Below, one piece after another: positions 21,590-35,300 of a DNA stretch of 64,000 nucleotides; positions within the stretch are counted from its first letter, which is position 1, and each line of letters begins with the position of its first letter. The stretch is taken from NCBI GenBank assembly GCA_032164245.1, contig JAVMKO010000001.1, positions 293,123,041 through 293,187,040 of the forward strand, given 5' to 3'. The DNA is from Sternotherus odoratus. Taxonomy: Eukaryota > Chordata > Testudines > Kinosternidae. The notes under the pieces are model-generated. The model searched no databases, was not told where the DNA came from, and saw only the letters and a list, made by a program, of their open reading frames with translations. The translations under genes were made by a program, and so were the position numbers.

Positions 21590-22480
21590 GACCCCATGCC
21601 AATCATGCTCCGACTCCACTGTATCTCGTTCCCTACGGGTACTCCACCCCAACCACAGACCGATGCCCCCATGCTGTGTCCACCACTGGTACCCCATGCC
21701 AACCATGGACCACTCCACAGTATCCCTCACTGGTACCACGCATCCACCACACACCGACTCCACCGTGCTACATCTTCCTTGGTACCCCCATGCCAACCAT
21801 GTACCAACCCCCTCGCTCTGCATATACCATCAGTATCCCATGCCAACCATGTGCACACTCCACTGTGCTATGTCTCCTACTGGTACCCCATGCCAACCAC
21901 ACTCCATCTCCGTTGCTCTGCGTGCCCCGTTAGTACCCCCCACCAACCACATCATGCCACATCTCCCCACTGGTGCCCCATGCCAACTTCTTCATGCCTT
22001 GTCACCCATTGCCACCCCCACACCAACCATGTGCGCTAGCTGCTTTGCACCACATCTTGTCGGCACCTCCACACCAACCAGGTACCCACCTCATCACTTC
22101 CTTGCGTCCTCCATTGGTAACCAGTGCCAGCTCCTTGTGCTGTGTTCCCCATCAGTAGTCTATGCCAATAATATGCCAATGACCCTGTGTCACATCCTCT
22201 GATTGATACCCCATGCCAATGTCATGCTCACACCATCACATTACGCTCCCACCATTATTACCCATGCCAATGCCACACCAACCCCCTAATGCCATGTCCC
22301 CTGCATTTGTATCCCATCCTAACCACATGCTAATTCTACTGTGCCATGTTGTCCCCCCAGCCAGTATCCCATGCCAATGACATGCCAACTCCATCGCACT
22401 GTCCTCCCTTTGTTACCCCATGCTAATGCCATGCCAACTCCATTGTACTGTTCCTCCAGTCAGCGTTCTGTGCCGATGGT
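21590..22480 (+). repeat. Degenerate tandem array, unit about 55-60 bp
   Basis: The unit contains TGGTACCCCATGCCAACCA followed by a CTCCACTGTGCTATGTC-like part, about 15 diverged copies. Two isolated units occur at 20175-20270 among the tRNA-like sequences. Confidence 0.8.
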
Positions 22481-23270
22481 GTGTCAACTGCCATCATGTC
22501 CCCCAGTCTGTGTGTGACTGCCATTGTGTGGCCGCCCCCACCTCAGTATCATTGGGCTGGCTCCCCACAAAGCTCCCGTGCCAACACCTCCTTTAACGCC
22601 TTTGTGCTACCTCAGCTCCATGCCCAGTGCTTGTGCCCCTTCAGTAGCTGGCTGACACTGTTACCATCCTGACCATCATGGCCCTGCATTACCCATCAAT
22701 ATCCCATGCTGACATTGTGCCACCTCCCATCACTCTGTCTCATCTCTTTGATAACTCAGCTCTGCCAGCCACCTCACCGCTTTACCCTGTATGCCAGCGG
22801 CCACTGATGATTCACACTGGCCATCATCAAGTCACTTATTTAGGTGCTTAATATTTGACGCCCAGGTTTTGAAATGTCGTCCTCTCTGTGACTTGCTCAA
22901 GGCCTCAGAACATGAAGATAATAAAAGAAAGGGGAAGAAAAGGGAGGATGAGGGTAAAGCAGACAACTAATGGGAGTCACATTCTATACTGAATCAAGAA
23001 AACACATTCTGATATTTTAAAGATGGAGTTAACTGTCTATATTTGGGAACTCACGTTTGAAAATTTTGGCTGTAACCTCTCCATCTCAGTTTACCCTTGT
23101 ATGTAAGAGTCGGGAATGCCTACCACGTCCCACTCACAGGACTGGTTTGAGGATTTACTAGCTAACCTTTGTACAGTGCTTTGAGTAACATTATGAGGTG
23201 TGATAGTAAAAGTACCAGTGAAAGTGTTAATTGGTTTATTTGTGTCTTGATCTTTTTAGTAACTCTGCAG
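22481..23270. other. Sequence just upstream of XRRA1 coding exon 1
   Basis: No CpG island, core promoter or 5' exon is evident. Only the acceptor CTCTGCAG at 23263-23270 is clear, implying a spliced 5' leader from further upstream. Confidence 0.4.
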
Positions 23271-23275
23271 ACAAG

Positions 23276-23369
23276 ATGGCTACGTCAAAGCTGTATAAAC
23301 TGGACAATGGAAAAAGCTATGGAACCAACTGCTTCCCTGCCAGAAACATTTTGCGGACAAGTGAAGAAG
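23276..23369 (+). CDS. XRRA1: XRRA1 coding exon 1
   Basis: Reads [18 protein letters not shown] to ILRTSEE and ends in phase 1 before GTAACA. The exon probably begins at 23271 after CTCTGCAG, so at least one noncoding 5' exon lies upstream and was not identified. The intron after it (23370-27842) holds a foldback repeat at 24138-24590 and a CR1 copy at 24602-26900. Confidence 0.9.
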
Positions 23370-26300
23370 GTAACATTTTTTTGACTGCTAATAACTTTGT
23401 CACCCGGCAGTGTAATACCATGTCAGAGTCCATAGCACTCCAATTGTTGAGGCTTGGGGCAAGATCCTAATCAGTGTAGCTCCATTATTTTCAGTAAAGC
23501 TATGCTGACTTACACCACCTCAGGATCTGACCTTTGGACTTTTGATGTCTCTCTTTCATTCACCCATATGTTAAAATATATGCTTTATGAGATGAATCTC
23601 ATTCAGACTAGAGCCTCTAGACACTTACTTCAGTTTGTGTGCAAGAGTTCTTACATCTGCATGCACTTAATGTAGGAAAAGTCACTGAGCCAAATTCAGC
23701 CCTGGCATAAATGGCTTTTATGGGAACTTTACATTACTGCTGAATTCGGTTAAATGTGATACTTTTAATTAGAATGTCATCACAGACAGTAATTCAAGTG
23801 TAACTGTCACTGTAATGATCTGGGGAAGGGAGGACCAAAGAGAATAACTCATTTTTCATGACACATGCATTTGCTATCATGTGTATGTCATAAATCTACA
23901 CAATGCTGTACATTGAGGCCAAATGACTAAGAGTCCCTGTCCTTACAAGCTTAGTCTAGAGTCATGTGTGAACACAACAAATTAAGAATAGGTCTGCGCT
24001 AGGGAACTGACCACTGGTAATTGAACAGATGGGACATCATAAGGGTGAGTACTAATGGTTCATTGTGTACACACTATTCATGCACTTTTAAGCTTTGCCG
24101 TGCACCCACACTTGCACAAGAATGTGCCAAGTCAGTTGCATAGTCCTCTGGATCTTTTACAGTTCCCAGCGCAGCTCCCTGAAGCAGCGGCTTATGGGAG
24201 ATTTCAAAAGGCCTTGTGGGAGCCCAGGGAATTGTAGAAGTCAAATGATTTCCTGGGAAAGTCCCACAAAATTTCCGAGATAGGGAGCCATTTCCAAGTC
24301 CTTTTTGCCAAATGGAGGCTAAGAACAGCGCTCACCTTTTGCTTCTTGCTCAGTCAGAAGGGTTTATTCTGGAGCTTTTGAAAAGTAATTGTGATGCAGC
24401 TACATTGGGAAAAGGACTTGGAAATGGCACTGATTCTTGGAAGCTTTTGGGAATTTCTCAGGAAAATTTGTGGCCTCTTTCCCCTTAAAATTCCTCCTTG
24501 ACACCCAGAAGGTCTTTTGAAATCTCCTGTGAGCCACTGCTTCAGGGAAGTGTTCTGGCTGTTGTCAGGTGACAATGCAGTTACAATGGTGCAGAACAGC
24601 ACTAGTATAAACCATGAAGAATTAATAGGGGATGCAAAGTGGATGGGAACCTGGGAGGCAGTGACCATGAGATGGTCGCGATCAGGATCCTGACACAGGG
24701 AAAAAAAGAGAGCAGTAGAATAAGGACCCTGGACTTCAGAAAAGCAGACTTTGACTCCCTCAGGGAAGTCATGGGCAGGATCCCCTGGGAGATGAACATG
24801 AAGGGGAAAGGAGTCCAGGAGAGCTGGCTGTATTTTAAAGAATCCTTATTGAGATTGCAGGAACAAACCATCCCAAAGTGTAGAAAGAATAGTAAATATG
24901 GCAGGCGACCAGCTTGGTTGAACAGTGAAATCCTTGCTGATCTTAAATGCAAAAAAAGAAGCTAACAAGAAGTGGAAGATTGGGCAAATGACCAGGGAGG
25001 AATATAAAAATATTGCTCAGGCATGCAGGAGTGAAATCAAGAAGGTTAAATCACATTTGGAGTTGCAGCTAGTAAGGGATGTTAAGAGTAACAAGAAGGG
25101 TTTCTTTAGGTATGTTAGAAACAAGAAAAAAGTCAAGGAAATTGTGGGCCCCTTACTGAATGAGGGAGGTAATCTCGTGACAGAGGATGTGGAAAAAGCA
25201 AATGTACTCAATGCTTTTTTTGCCTCTGTCTTCACAAACAAGGTCAGCTCCCAGACTCCTGCACTGGGCAGCACAGCATGGGGAGGAGGTGACCAGCCGT
25301 CTGTGGAAAAAGAAGTGGTTCAGGAATATTTAGAAAAGCTGGATGAGCACAAGTCCATGGGGCCGGATGCGCTGCATCCGAGGGTGCTGAAGGAGTTGGC
25401 TGATGTAATTGCAGAGCCATTGGCCATTATCTTTGAAAACTCATGGCGATCGGGGGAGGTCCCGGATGACTGGAAAAAGGCTAATGTAGTGCCCATCTTT
25501 AAAAACGGGGAAGAAGGAGGATCCAGGGAACTACAGGCCAGTCAGCCTCACCTCAGTGCCTGGAAAAATCATGGAGCAGGTCCTCAAGGAATCAGTCCTG
25601 AAGCACTTAGAGGAGAGGAAAGTGATCAGGAACAGTCAGCATGGATTCACCAAGGGCAAATAATGCCTGACTAACCTAATTGCCTTCTACGATGAGATAA
25701 CTGGCTCTGTGGATGAGGGGAAAGCAGTGGATGTGTTGTTCCTTGACTTTAGCAAAGCTTTTGATACGGTCTCCCACAATATTCTTGCCAGCAAGTTAAA
25801 GAAGTATGGACTGGATGAATGGACCATAAGGTGGATAGAAAGCTGGCTGGATCGTTGGTCTCAACGGGTAGTGATCAATGGCTCCACGTCTAGTTGGCAG
25901 CCGGTATCGAGGGGAGTGCCCCAAGGGTCGGTCCTGGGGCCGGTTTTATTCAATATCTTTATCAATGATCTGGAGGATGGTGTGGACTGCACCCTCAGCA
26001 AGTTTTCAGAAGACACTAAACTGGGAGGAGTGGTAGATACACTGGAGGGTAGGGATAGGATACAGAGGGACCTAGACAAATTAGAGGACTGGGCCAAAAG
26101 AAATTTGATGAGGTTCAACAAGGAGAAGTGCAGAGTCCTGGACTTAGGACGGAAGAATCCCATGCACTGCTACAGACTAGGGACCGAACAGCTAGGCAGC
26201 AGTTCTGCAGAAAAGGACCTAGGGATTACAGTGGATGAGAAGCTGGATATGAGTCAACAGTGTGCCCTTGTTGCCAAGAAGGCTAATGGCATTTTGTGCT

Positions 26301-29300
26301 GTATAAGTAGGGTCATTGCCAGCAGATCGAGGGACGTGATTGTTCCCCTCTATTCGACATTGGTGAGGTCTCATCTGGAGTACTGTGTCCAAATTTGGGG
26401 TCCACACTACAAAAAGGATGTGGAAAAATTGGAAAGAGTCCAGAGAAGGCCAACGAAAATGATTACGGGCCTGGAGTGCATGACTTATGAGGAGAGGCTG
26501 AGAGAACTGGGATTGTTTAGTCTACAGAAGAGAAGACTGAGGGGAGATTTGATAGCTGCTTTCAACTACCTGAAAGGGGGTTCTAAAGAGGATGGATCTA
26601 GACTGTTCTCAGTGGTAGCAGATGACCGAACAAGGATTAATGGTCTCAAGTTGCGGTTGGGAAGGTTTAGATTGGATATTAGGAAAAACTTTTTCACTAG
26701 GAGGGTGGTGAAGCATTGGAATGGGTTACCTAGGGAGGTGGTAGGATCACCTTCCTTAGAGGTTTTTAAGGTCAGGCTTGATAAAGCCCTGGCTGGAATG
26801 ATTTAGTTGGGGATTGGTCCTGTTTTGAGCAGGGGGTTGGACTAGATGACCTCCAGAGGTCCCTTCCAGCCCTGATATTCTATGATTCTATGATTCTATA
26901 TGTGCAGGGAAAACCTACATCTTAAGCAGAGTGGTTAGTTAAACATTGCACCATTGGTAGAGGCACTATTGCTGGCTTGTATATGCATTTACTAATTGTT
27001 CAATTCTGTAGCGCAGATGCAACCATTGAGTCAAAAGCTCTACTCCAGCTCTCTTTGGGGTGGTACAAATCTGCACCTCCTGCTACTAAGGGCTATGCCT
27101 TTGTAACACATGCCAGCCCCTGGACCGTGAAATGTTTTGTGAAGAGGCCATCTTTTTGTTTTGCATTTGTACAGCACCTAGGAGAACAAAAGAGTCCTGG
27201 TTCAAGACTGGGGCTCCTAGATGCTATAGTAAGACACACAATAATAATCAGAATTTGGAATGTAAACAAGTACATTCTAAAACTATGTTTCAGTGTACCT
27301 GAAAATGTTCCACCACGTCATCTGATACATAGTGGACACTTGTATAATCTCTAGGGCTCCATTTTTATGAGAATTTCAACAGGAATCACAGCCTGATGAC
27401 AGAGTAGGACAGGAACAGTACAGCTGCAGCCAGAGATGCAGGGAGCAGCAGATGTCCCCTATCATTGTTTTTAATCATGTACTATATATTCTGTTTGTTT
27501 TGTTTGATTGTTTTGGCTGAGTCGATATCCATGAAATACTTCGAAATGACAGAAAAAATCCAGGATTTACTTAAAAACAGTAGTAAAATTCCACTTTTCT
27601 GTGTCTGTGTCTACACCCTTGATCTGTCAGTCCTTATATGGCAAGTGAGTTGCTCCCTGATTAATTATTTTATACACAGATATTTTATAGAGAGGTCATT
27701 TTTAAAAAGCAGTGATTTAGCCATGTTTTACATCAGATCCAATGCCAAAGTGCCTAGCACACTGTTGGTGCTGCACAAACACATTCTAAGGGTCGTTTGC
27801 CTACTCTGATGTCTATTCAAATCTTGTACTTCCTTACGCCAGGGGCTGGTCACTGGCTGGTGGTTCACAGAGCTGCCCAGAAGACCAAGTTTGAGGCAGT
27901 GATCTGTGCAAAGTCCCTTCAAGAGAAAGTAGGGGGGACTCCCCAGTACATAGCAGAGCTCCAGCCCCATGGATACACGGATGAAATGGTTCAAGAGAAT
28001 GTCCTAGATGGGCCATTTCTGGTGAGTGCAAACCTAACTGAATGAGGCGGTGAAATACTTGTAAATTATACCTCACAGTTACATGGCACTTTTCATCTCC
28101 TGCTCTCAAAGTACTTTCCCAGCTAACTGAGGAAGCATCACAATGGTCTTGGGAGGGCAAGACTAAGTACCTTAGTGTGAAATACCTTGGCGGTCTTGTT
28201 ACTACAGTTTCCATTAGTATTGGAGTCAACTTATGCTTTTATCCTGGGGACTATACCGTTCAGACTGTGTGGATCATACAGGTGATACCTTAAAAGCTGA
28301 GGTTCTCTTCCTTCTGTGTGGACCCCATGGCAATTTTTGGAAGAGTTAGGGACATGCCCCTGTACCTATAGCCAAGTTATTCAGCGGCTGTCTGCTTGGC
28401 TGCCATCTTCCATGCAATAGGTAATTTCATTTCAGTGACAATACCTGCAGACACAGATCAAATATGACTTTGATTGTAAACTTTTTGGGCTAGGGACTCT
28501 CTCTTTGTTCTGTCCAGCCCAGTGGGGTACTGGCACAATTGCAGTGCAATCGATAAATGATATTTTGAATTCTCCACTACTGGAAGTGCTGCAGTATCCA
28601 TTTGAACAAAAGTCAAGACAGATGCTAATTTATGCATGGAAAATGGACCCAACGCCTTCCCCTATGTCTCTATTCAGCAAGTGACCTGATCCTTTCTGGC
28701 CTTCTTCCCACTTCCCACTCCTCCCAACACATCAGCTCCCCCCCAGCCCGTATCCTAGCTGTTCTACAGGAAGTCCCATGCTCTCCTTGCTTAGTGGCAA
28801 CACCCTTATAAGAACAATTTGGACACACAGGAGCCGGAGGGAAAATGCCCAAGCTTCATCAAATGCAGAGAAATTCAGGGGCTATTGTAGAACCAAGCAG
28901 ACAGAGACAGGTCATGATACTCATTGCTCGCTGGCAGAAAGAAATGACAGTCTTCAGCCTGTTTTCAAAGTTGTAACCTTTAATGATGTCACAGGATGCG
29001 CTCTGTAAATATGTAACCTCAAACTTTGAACAGCAACTCATTGGGTTCAAACAAGACCAGTGGTTACTGCCAAAACAGTGTTTGTCATGTTACTGCAAAC
29101 AATGAACCTCACACAGTAAATGTTCCATTTTAAAATCCAATTGTCATTGAAAAATCACTCGGGGCTTGTATGTACAGATAGTTAATGTGTGGTAAGCGGG
29201 GATGTATCTATAGTGCACTAACTGATCAGAAACAATCGAGCAAAGCGCACTATGGAACTTTTACTGCGCAGTAGCAGGGTCCAAGGACAGGCTACTGTGC

Positions 29301-32300
29301 TACCTATTTATACCCCAGCTTGCCACACGAACTGTCAGTAGACCAGCTTTCACTAAGAATTTTGTATTTTGATGCCTCTGATCCCGGCTGCCTCCCCCCG
29401 GGTGCCTGCTGCCTCATTCCATCTCCTCCTGGCCCAGGCCGGGCTCCCTCCACTCATCCTCCATCTTCCATGGGCCCACCTGCCTCATCCCATCTCCTCT
29501 GGCCTGTCTCCCCCGGCCCCAGGGCCCTGCTGCCTCATCTCATCTCCTCTGGCCCATGCTGCCTCCCCCCCCCCCCCCCCCCCCGGGCCCACGCTGCCTC
29601 ATCTCATCTCCTCTGGCCCATGCTACCTCCCCCACCCTCCCCAGGGCCCTGCTGCCTCATCTCATCTCCTCTGGCCCATGCTACCTCCCCACCCACCCTC
29701 CCCAGGGCCCTGCTGCCTTCCCCATCTCCCCAGGCCCGTGCTGCCTCCTCAGCCAACTCCCCGCTACCCTCAGCTCCTTTCCGCAGCCTCGCACCCCAGG
29801 CCCGTTACCACGGCGCCCACCTCTCAGGTGGGCCCTGGTGTGGTTGCCAGCGCCAGATGCTGCTTCCGTTGAGGTGTCAAGAGGGACACGAGGCCGGGAG
29901 CCGCCGGCACCACCAGGGACTCGGGCTCAGTGCGCCTGTGCAGCGTGTACATGCAGGAGTCTGGTGGGGACATGCCTCACCCCTCATTGCACGTGTCTGT
30001 CTGTGTGCACGGCCTGCCCAGCCTTGCAGGGACCCGCACACCCGGTGGCTACAGTCCTGCATGCCCAGGCCCTGTTGGCAGGGGGCGCTGCTGTGCTAAG
30101 GCTGTGGGAAGGGTCATCACCTCCCGCCCTCACCTCTGGGACCTTCCCAATCCCGAACCCAGCCAGCGCCGCACCGGTCACTCCCCACCCAGCATGTGGT
30201 TCTGGCTCCCTGCACAGTGAGAGCTCCTAACGCTATCAGTGGGGGTCAGGCCATCAGAACCGGTATCCTGCACCTCTGTACGGCGTGTCCTGTTGGAGCG
30301 GGCGGCCACACGCCTGGCAGGACTGTCACTTCAGCGGTGTGTGTTACATACACTGGTGCAGTTCCTCTAGAAGTGAGAGCAGAGTCACTTGTTCCCAAGT
30401 CACCATCCAGATAATAAACCCCTGGCAGTCCTGGTCCTGGTTGTGCCTGTGCCTTTGTGTGTCCAGATACTGAACTGCCTAGCTAGGCTGCAGAGCTAAC
30501 CCTTTGGTTTGTGTTCCCAGATTAAGCTCCACTGTGTGAAGATCCCTTCAGATCTGTGCTCTGTGGACATAAGCAACAAAAATCTGGTCTCAGTAAGTAG
30601 GAGAGACTCTAAAATCAATGTGATGAACCACCTCAAATCCTGAGAGATCCCCTGTGTTAGCTTGTGATTGTCCACGCTGGAGGCAAACAATGTGTGAGAA
30701 TGCAAACACTACTTCCTCTCGGCAGCCAGGCCAGACCACTGTGGACTTGTAGTTTAACTCCGTGGTTCTCAACATTTTTGGGGACGGGACCCGTTTGTAA
30801 ACGTTGATGGCCTGTTGTGACCCAGTAAATTGCTTTAGTGCAAAAAAAATAATAATCTGGCTTATTAAATATTTCTTCCCCATGATACGTAATATACATG
30901 TTCCCATAGCAAGTAAGAAATAAGTACACTGGACATACTGTAGTGGTGGCCCCCGTGGATAGATGGCTGGTGAAAATATTCTTGGTGGAGGGGTGTGTGG
31001 CTGAGTAAAACTGTCAGGGCCCACACTCCCATGGGTGTGGATGGAAGGGTCCTTGTCTCTCTCCCAGGCCAGTGCAGAGGGAAGGTCTTGGAGAGTCAGG
31101 GGGTACACGTACCATGTTGGAGAGCGAGCATGCCCGGCACCCTGCTTGCAGTAGTGACTCCTGTCCCATGGGACTGGGATTGGTTCCCTGCTCTGTCCCA
31201 TTGGCTCTCGCCATTTGCAGATTTTCTGTGTCAGGCTCCTCTGAACAGGGGAAGGAGTCTAAGCCATCAGCCCACCCCAAAAAGACAAGAGGGGAAGGGG
31301 AAAGATGGGGAGAAAAGGTCACCAGTCCTTTTGTGAAGATGGGGTGCTGAGGTTAGAGGGGCCCAGTGAGGGGCTAAAGTGGGGTTTCTGGGTGAGCTAG
31401 AAGGAACTGGAGCAATGGATAACCCAAGTTAACTCTGCAGTGAAGACAGACCCTCAGAGGCTTGCCGCCCATTTTCCAAATGCACAGTAGGAAACAAATA
31501 TTGGGAAGTGCTACAGCTTAGGAGTTGCGAGAAAAGAAGACCCAGCTCTTTCAAAATGGGCACGAATGCTTATTTTTCTCTCTCTTCTTTCAGGCTAAAG
31601 AAGATGACTTTGAGCAGTTTGATTCTGTTGCTTATATCAATGCTACAGAAAACCTATTAACATTAGGTAAGGAGGAACACTGCTGAACTGTAGCTATAGT
31701 TCTTAGACAGAGGCATGTAATACAGGGAAGCTAAGCATCTCTGAGCTTATGGCTAAAATCTCCCAAATAGGTTTCAAAGAGAAGGCACACGGGGTGCCCC
31801 TATGCAGGAGAATTGCTCCCACCGTCCAGTAGATTTCCTTGTAGAAGTTCTTATAATAATGCTTAGCTCTTACATAGTGTTTTTCATCAGTAGATCTCAG
31901 TGTTGTAAGAATGAGGACAGTATCACTATCCCCATTTTACAGATGGAGAAACTGAGTAACGAATAGGTGAACTGACTTGTTCAAGGCCACTCAGCAGGCC
32001 AGGGGCAGAACAGGGAATAGAAACCAGGTCTCCTTAGTTCCAGGTGTTGGGAGCAAAGGCCTGACAGACCCTTGCTCTGATTTAACAGAAATAGCAGAGT
32101 CATCTTGTTTAGTTTTGCTAATATGTAAGAAAGATGCAATGTAATTGTATTTGTGAGGAAAACTGGAAGATGCAAGCTACTACAGCACTAGAAGAAACTG
32201 GTCTGAGCAGGGGCGGTGAGTTATATGGGCCCGCGGTGCCCAGGCTCCAGCAAATTCAGGGCCCGGGAGGACCAGCTCCACCAATATTTGGGCCTGGGTC

Positions 32301-35300
32301 TCTTCCCTGACCCCACCTGCCGTCCCTGCGTACCTCCTCCAGAGCATCCCCCGGCCCTGCCTGCTGTCCCTGTGCACCTCCCCTGAGCGTCCCTGCCTGC
32401 CTGGCCAGTAGGCAGAACATATATACACAGAATATATATGCACAGTCCATATGTATGTACTGTGTATATATGGATGGGTTACTACAAAAACTAAAAACTA
32501 ATTTCCCCATGCTCATTTCTCCCTACTGTTACTCACACCTTCTTGTCAACTGTTTGAAATGGGCCACCCTGATTACCACTACAAACGTGATATTTCCTCC
32601 TGTTGATAATAGCCCGTTTACACTTTAATTGAATTGTCTTGTTAGAACCGTCTCCCCACTTGGTAAGGCAACTCCCATCTTTTCATGTGTGTGTATTTAT
32701 ACCTACCTCTGCATTTTTTACTCCATGCATCTGATGAAATGGGTTTTAGCCCACAAAAGCTTATGCCCAAATAAATTTATTAGTCTCTTAAGGGTATGTC
32801 TATACTACCCGGAGATTGGCGGGCAGTGTTTGATGTATCGGTGATCGATTTATTGCGTCTCATCAAGACGTGATAAATTGATCCCCAAATGTGCTCCCTG
32901 TCGACTCTGGAACTCCAGCTCCACAAGAGGTGGAAGCAGAGTTGATGGGGGAGCGGCAGTGGTCAACTCACCACCATGAGGAGGAAGATTTGCGTAGCTG
33001 AAGTTGAGTATCTTAGGTCGACCCCTCCGCCCCCGCCCTACCAGTGTAGACAAGCCCTAAGGTGCCACAAGTACTCCTCGTTTTTGCAAAAAAAGACAAT
33101 GTTAACCTCCATCTCTGCACTCCAGTGACTCTCCTAATCCTTGGTGGGTCAGATTGTTTTGGGTGCCCAAACTCCTGCTCTTCATTGTTCAAAGGGGCTA
33201 GCAGTTTGCTTCCATGTCGGCCAGTGTTTTGTTTCAGCTTGTTTTGCTCAAGACTGGGAAGCGATGCTGAAAATTAACATTGAGCATTTTACAAAAATGC
33301 GCTCTGGATAGCTCAAGAGGTAAGTAATAGGATATAGAATCTTTCACTTTGACTGCCGCCCAGGTTAGTAATGACTAAAAGTTGTTACTGTCTGATGGCT
33401 GTTCACTGGCCCTTCTATGAAGTGACTTTGATGGCCTCAGGCCAGTTCCTAATGAACTGTTACAATCACTATAATTGGTACTGAGACCAGAGAATGAATG
33501 GTAATGGAGACTGAACTCATAAAGGTGGTCAGTCCCTCTAGAGCAGGCTTTGGGCACAGTATGACTTTCACTGCCTGTTAGGACCGGAAGATATTGTGAC
33601 AGGCAATCACTAGAAGGCGCAGTTACGCTTCTAAGTCAACTCCAGGAGAGTGCATAATGGTGGTATTATCTGAGAATGACCTTGCTGTTATCTGTGTGTT
33701 TGGGAACCAGTTCCCATCTGCATGAGTGTTTACCCTGTCTGTGTGAGAATGAATGTGTGGGAAACCAAATGGGGAAACTAAAGCAGGACTGCATAACCAA
33801 CAAGTGCTGACCAATCAGTTTGTTGCTTGCTATTAATGAGATGAGTATGTATGAGATGCAAATGAGCATGGGTATATCTGTGCTGACACACCTCTTTGGG
33901 TTGGGCTTCCTCCTTGGGCTTCTCTGGACATCGCCCGGGTGTGTCAGTCATCTTGTATTGCGGCCGTGCTGGCAGATAAGCCCCCCAGCACGAAATGCCG
34001 CTCCCCTCAATAAACTCACCACTTTCCAACTAGCCACCTGTGTGAGGCCTCGTTTCTCCCGGCAACGAGATAAGCCCCCTGCAACACTGCCATTACCCAT
34101 GATGCACCTGATGTTTATATAAACATGGGACTTTGGTCCCCTGGATTCTCTGCTTGATGTCTCCTTCTGGTTCTGAAATTGGGCCAGCTCGTAAGCTTAG
34201 GGAGGACAAATGACCCACCAGAGTTTGGCAGAAAGCAGCACATTTATTATATTGATAGCTAAACTCAAAAAAAAAGTGTATGGGAGGGGTCACACTCACA
34301 CTCTCATACTCACACTTCCAGGACAGGCACACTCACACTTGCATACTCATGCTCTCAGGACAGGCACGGCACTGGAGATGTCAGGATCCTTCTGAACACA
34401 TGGCTCTTCTCCTTTTAAGGACCTGCTCCTCGTACCTGTGACTAGAGATCACTTGGCTGCATCTGGTTGGTCACACTCCACCTCCGGCAGAGTCCATGCA
34501 TTGGGCATGTGATCACTGTCTAATCAGAGTCCCAGACACTTTTTCTACCTGGGAGCTCTCCTGATCTTCCAGCTGCTTATGCAGCCCATTCCTCCCACAA
34601 CCATTCCAGGAGGGAAGGAGAGGGGGAAAGCCACTTCACAGGTATTCAAAGAGGGAGAGGGCACAAGAGGGGAGGGGGGAGGTGTAACAGACCTTTTGAA
34701 CCTACAAGTTATGCAGAGCATACAGATCACTGCTGCTCCTACAACAGTTCCCTCAGGTTGTACCTCTTCACCCGATCCCTGTTTGTTCATTTTTTTGTCC
34801 CCCATATTTAGTTAAGCCCTAAGTGCTGCCCCATTACTTATCTGAGGGGGTGGGCCTTCTGTTGGTGTGCGTTCTGCCCATTTCTCAGGATTTAGGGGCC
34901 AGTGCCATTAAATTCACTTATGAGAGATTTTGAAGGTGGCATAAGGGAGTTAGCTGACCATTTTCCATTGACTGTCAGTGAGAGCTGGGCCCCTCACTCT
35001 GTTAGGTCTTTTATTTTTTATTTTTTTATTTTTATAAAGGCTAGAATTTCAAAACAAAACCATATACATGATTGTTAGAAATAAAATCTGATTTGTTTTT
35101 CTCTCCCAGAAAAACCTGGCCGCACTCTCTCCTGCCAGCTGGGTTCCTTGGCTGGTTCCACAGCAATATGTCAATTGTTCTTTCAACCCAGTTCATTTCT
35201 CATATGACTTTTTTTCTCCTTTTATCCATTTAGAAGCATTTCGTAAGTTTTCCGGGCTAAGGGAACTAGAGCTTTCCTTGAATGGACTAAGAAATCTTAA

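Noticed and set aside
21567..22202. 211-codon frame rich in proline, threonine and histidine
   Set aside because: It translates the TGGTACCCCATGCCAACC tandem array; no homology recognised.
24602..26806. A host gene with a reverse transcriptase domain
   Set aside because: It is a frame-broken CR1 LINE with a typical ATTCTATG tail and an altered active site.
29320..30230. Proline/serine-rich frames of 259 and 224 codons
   Set aside because: C-rich minisatellite in an XRRA1 intron; several frames are open at once.
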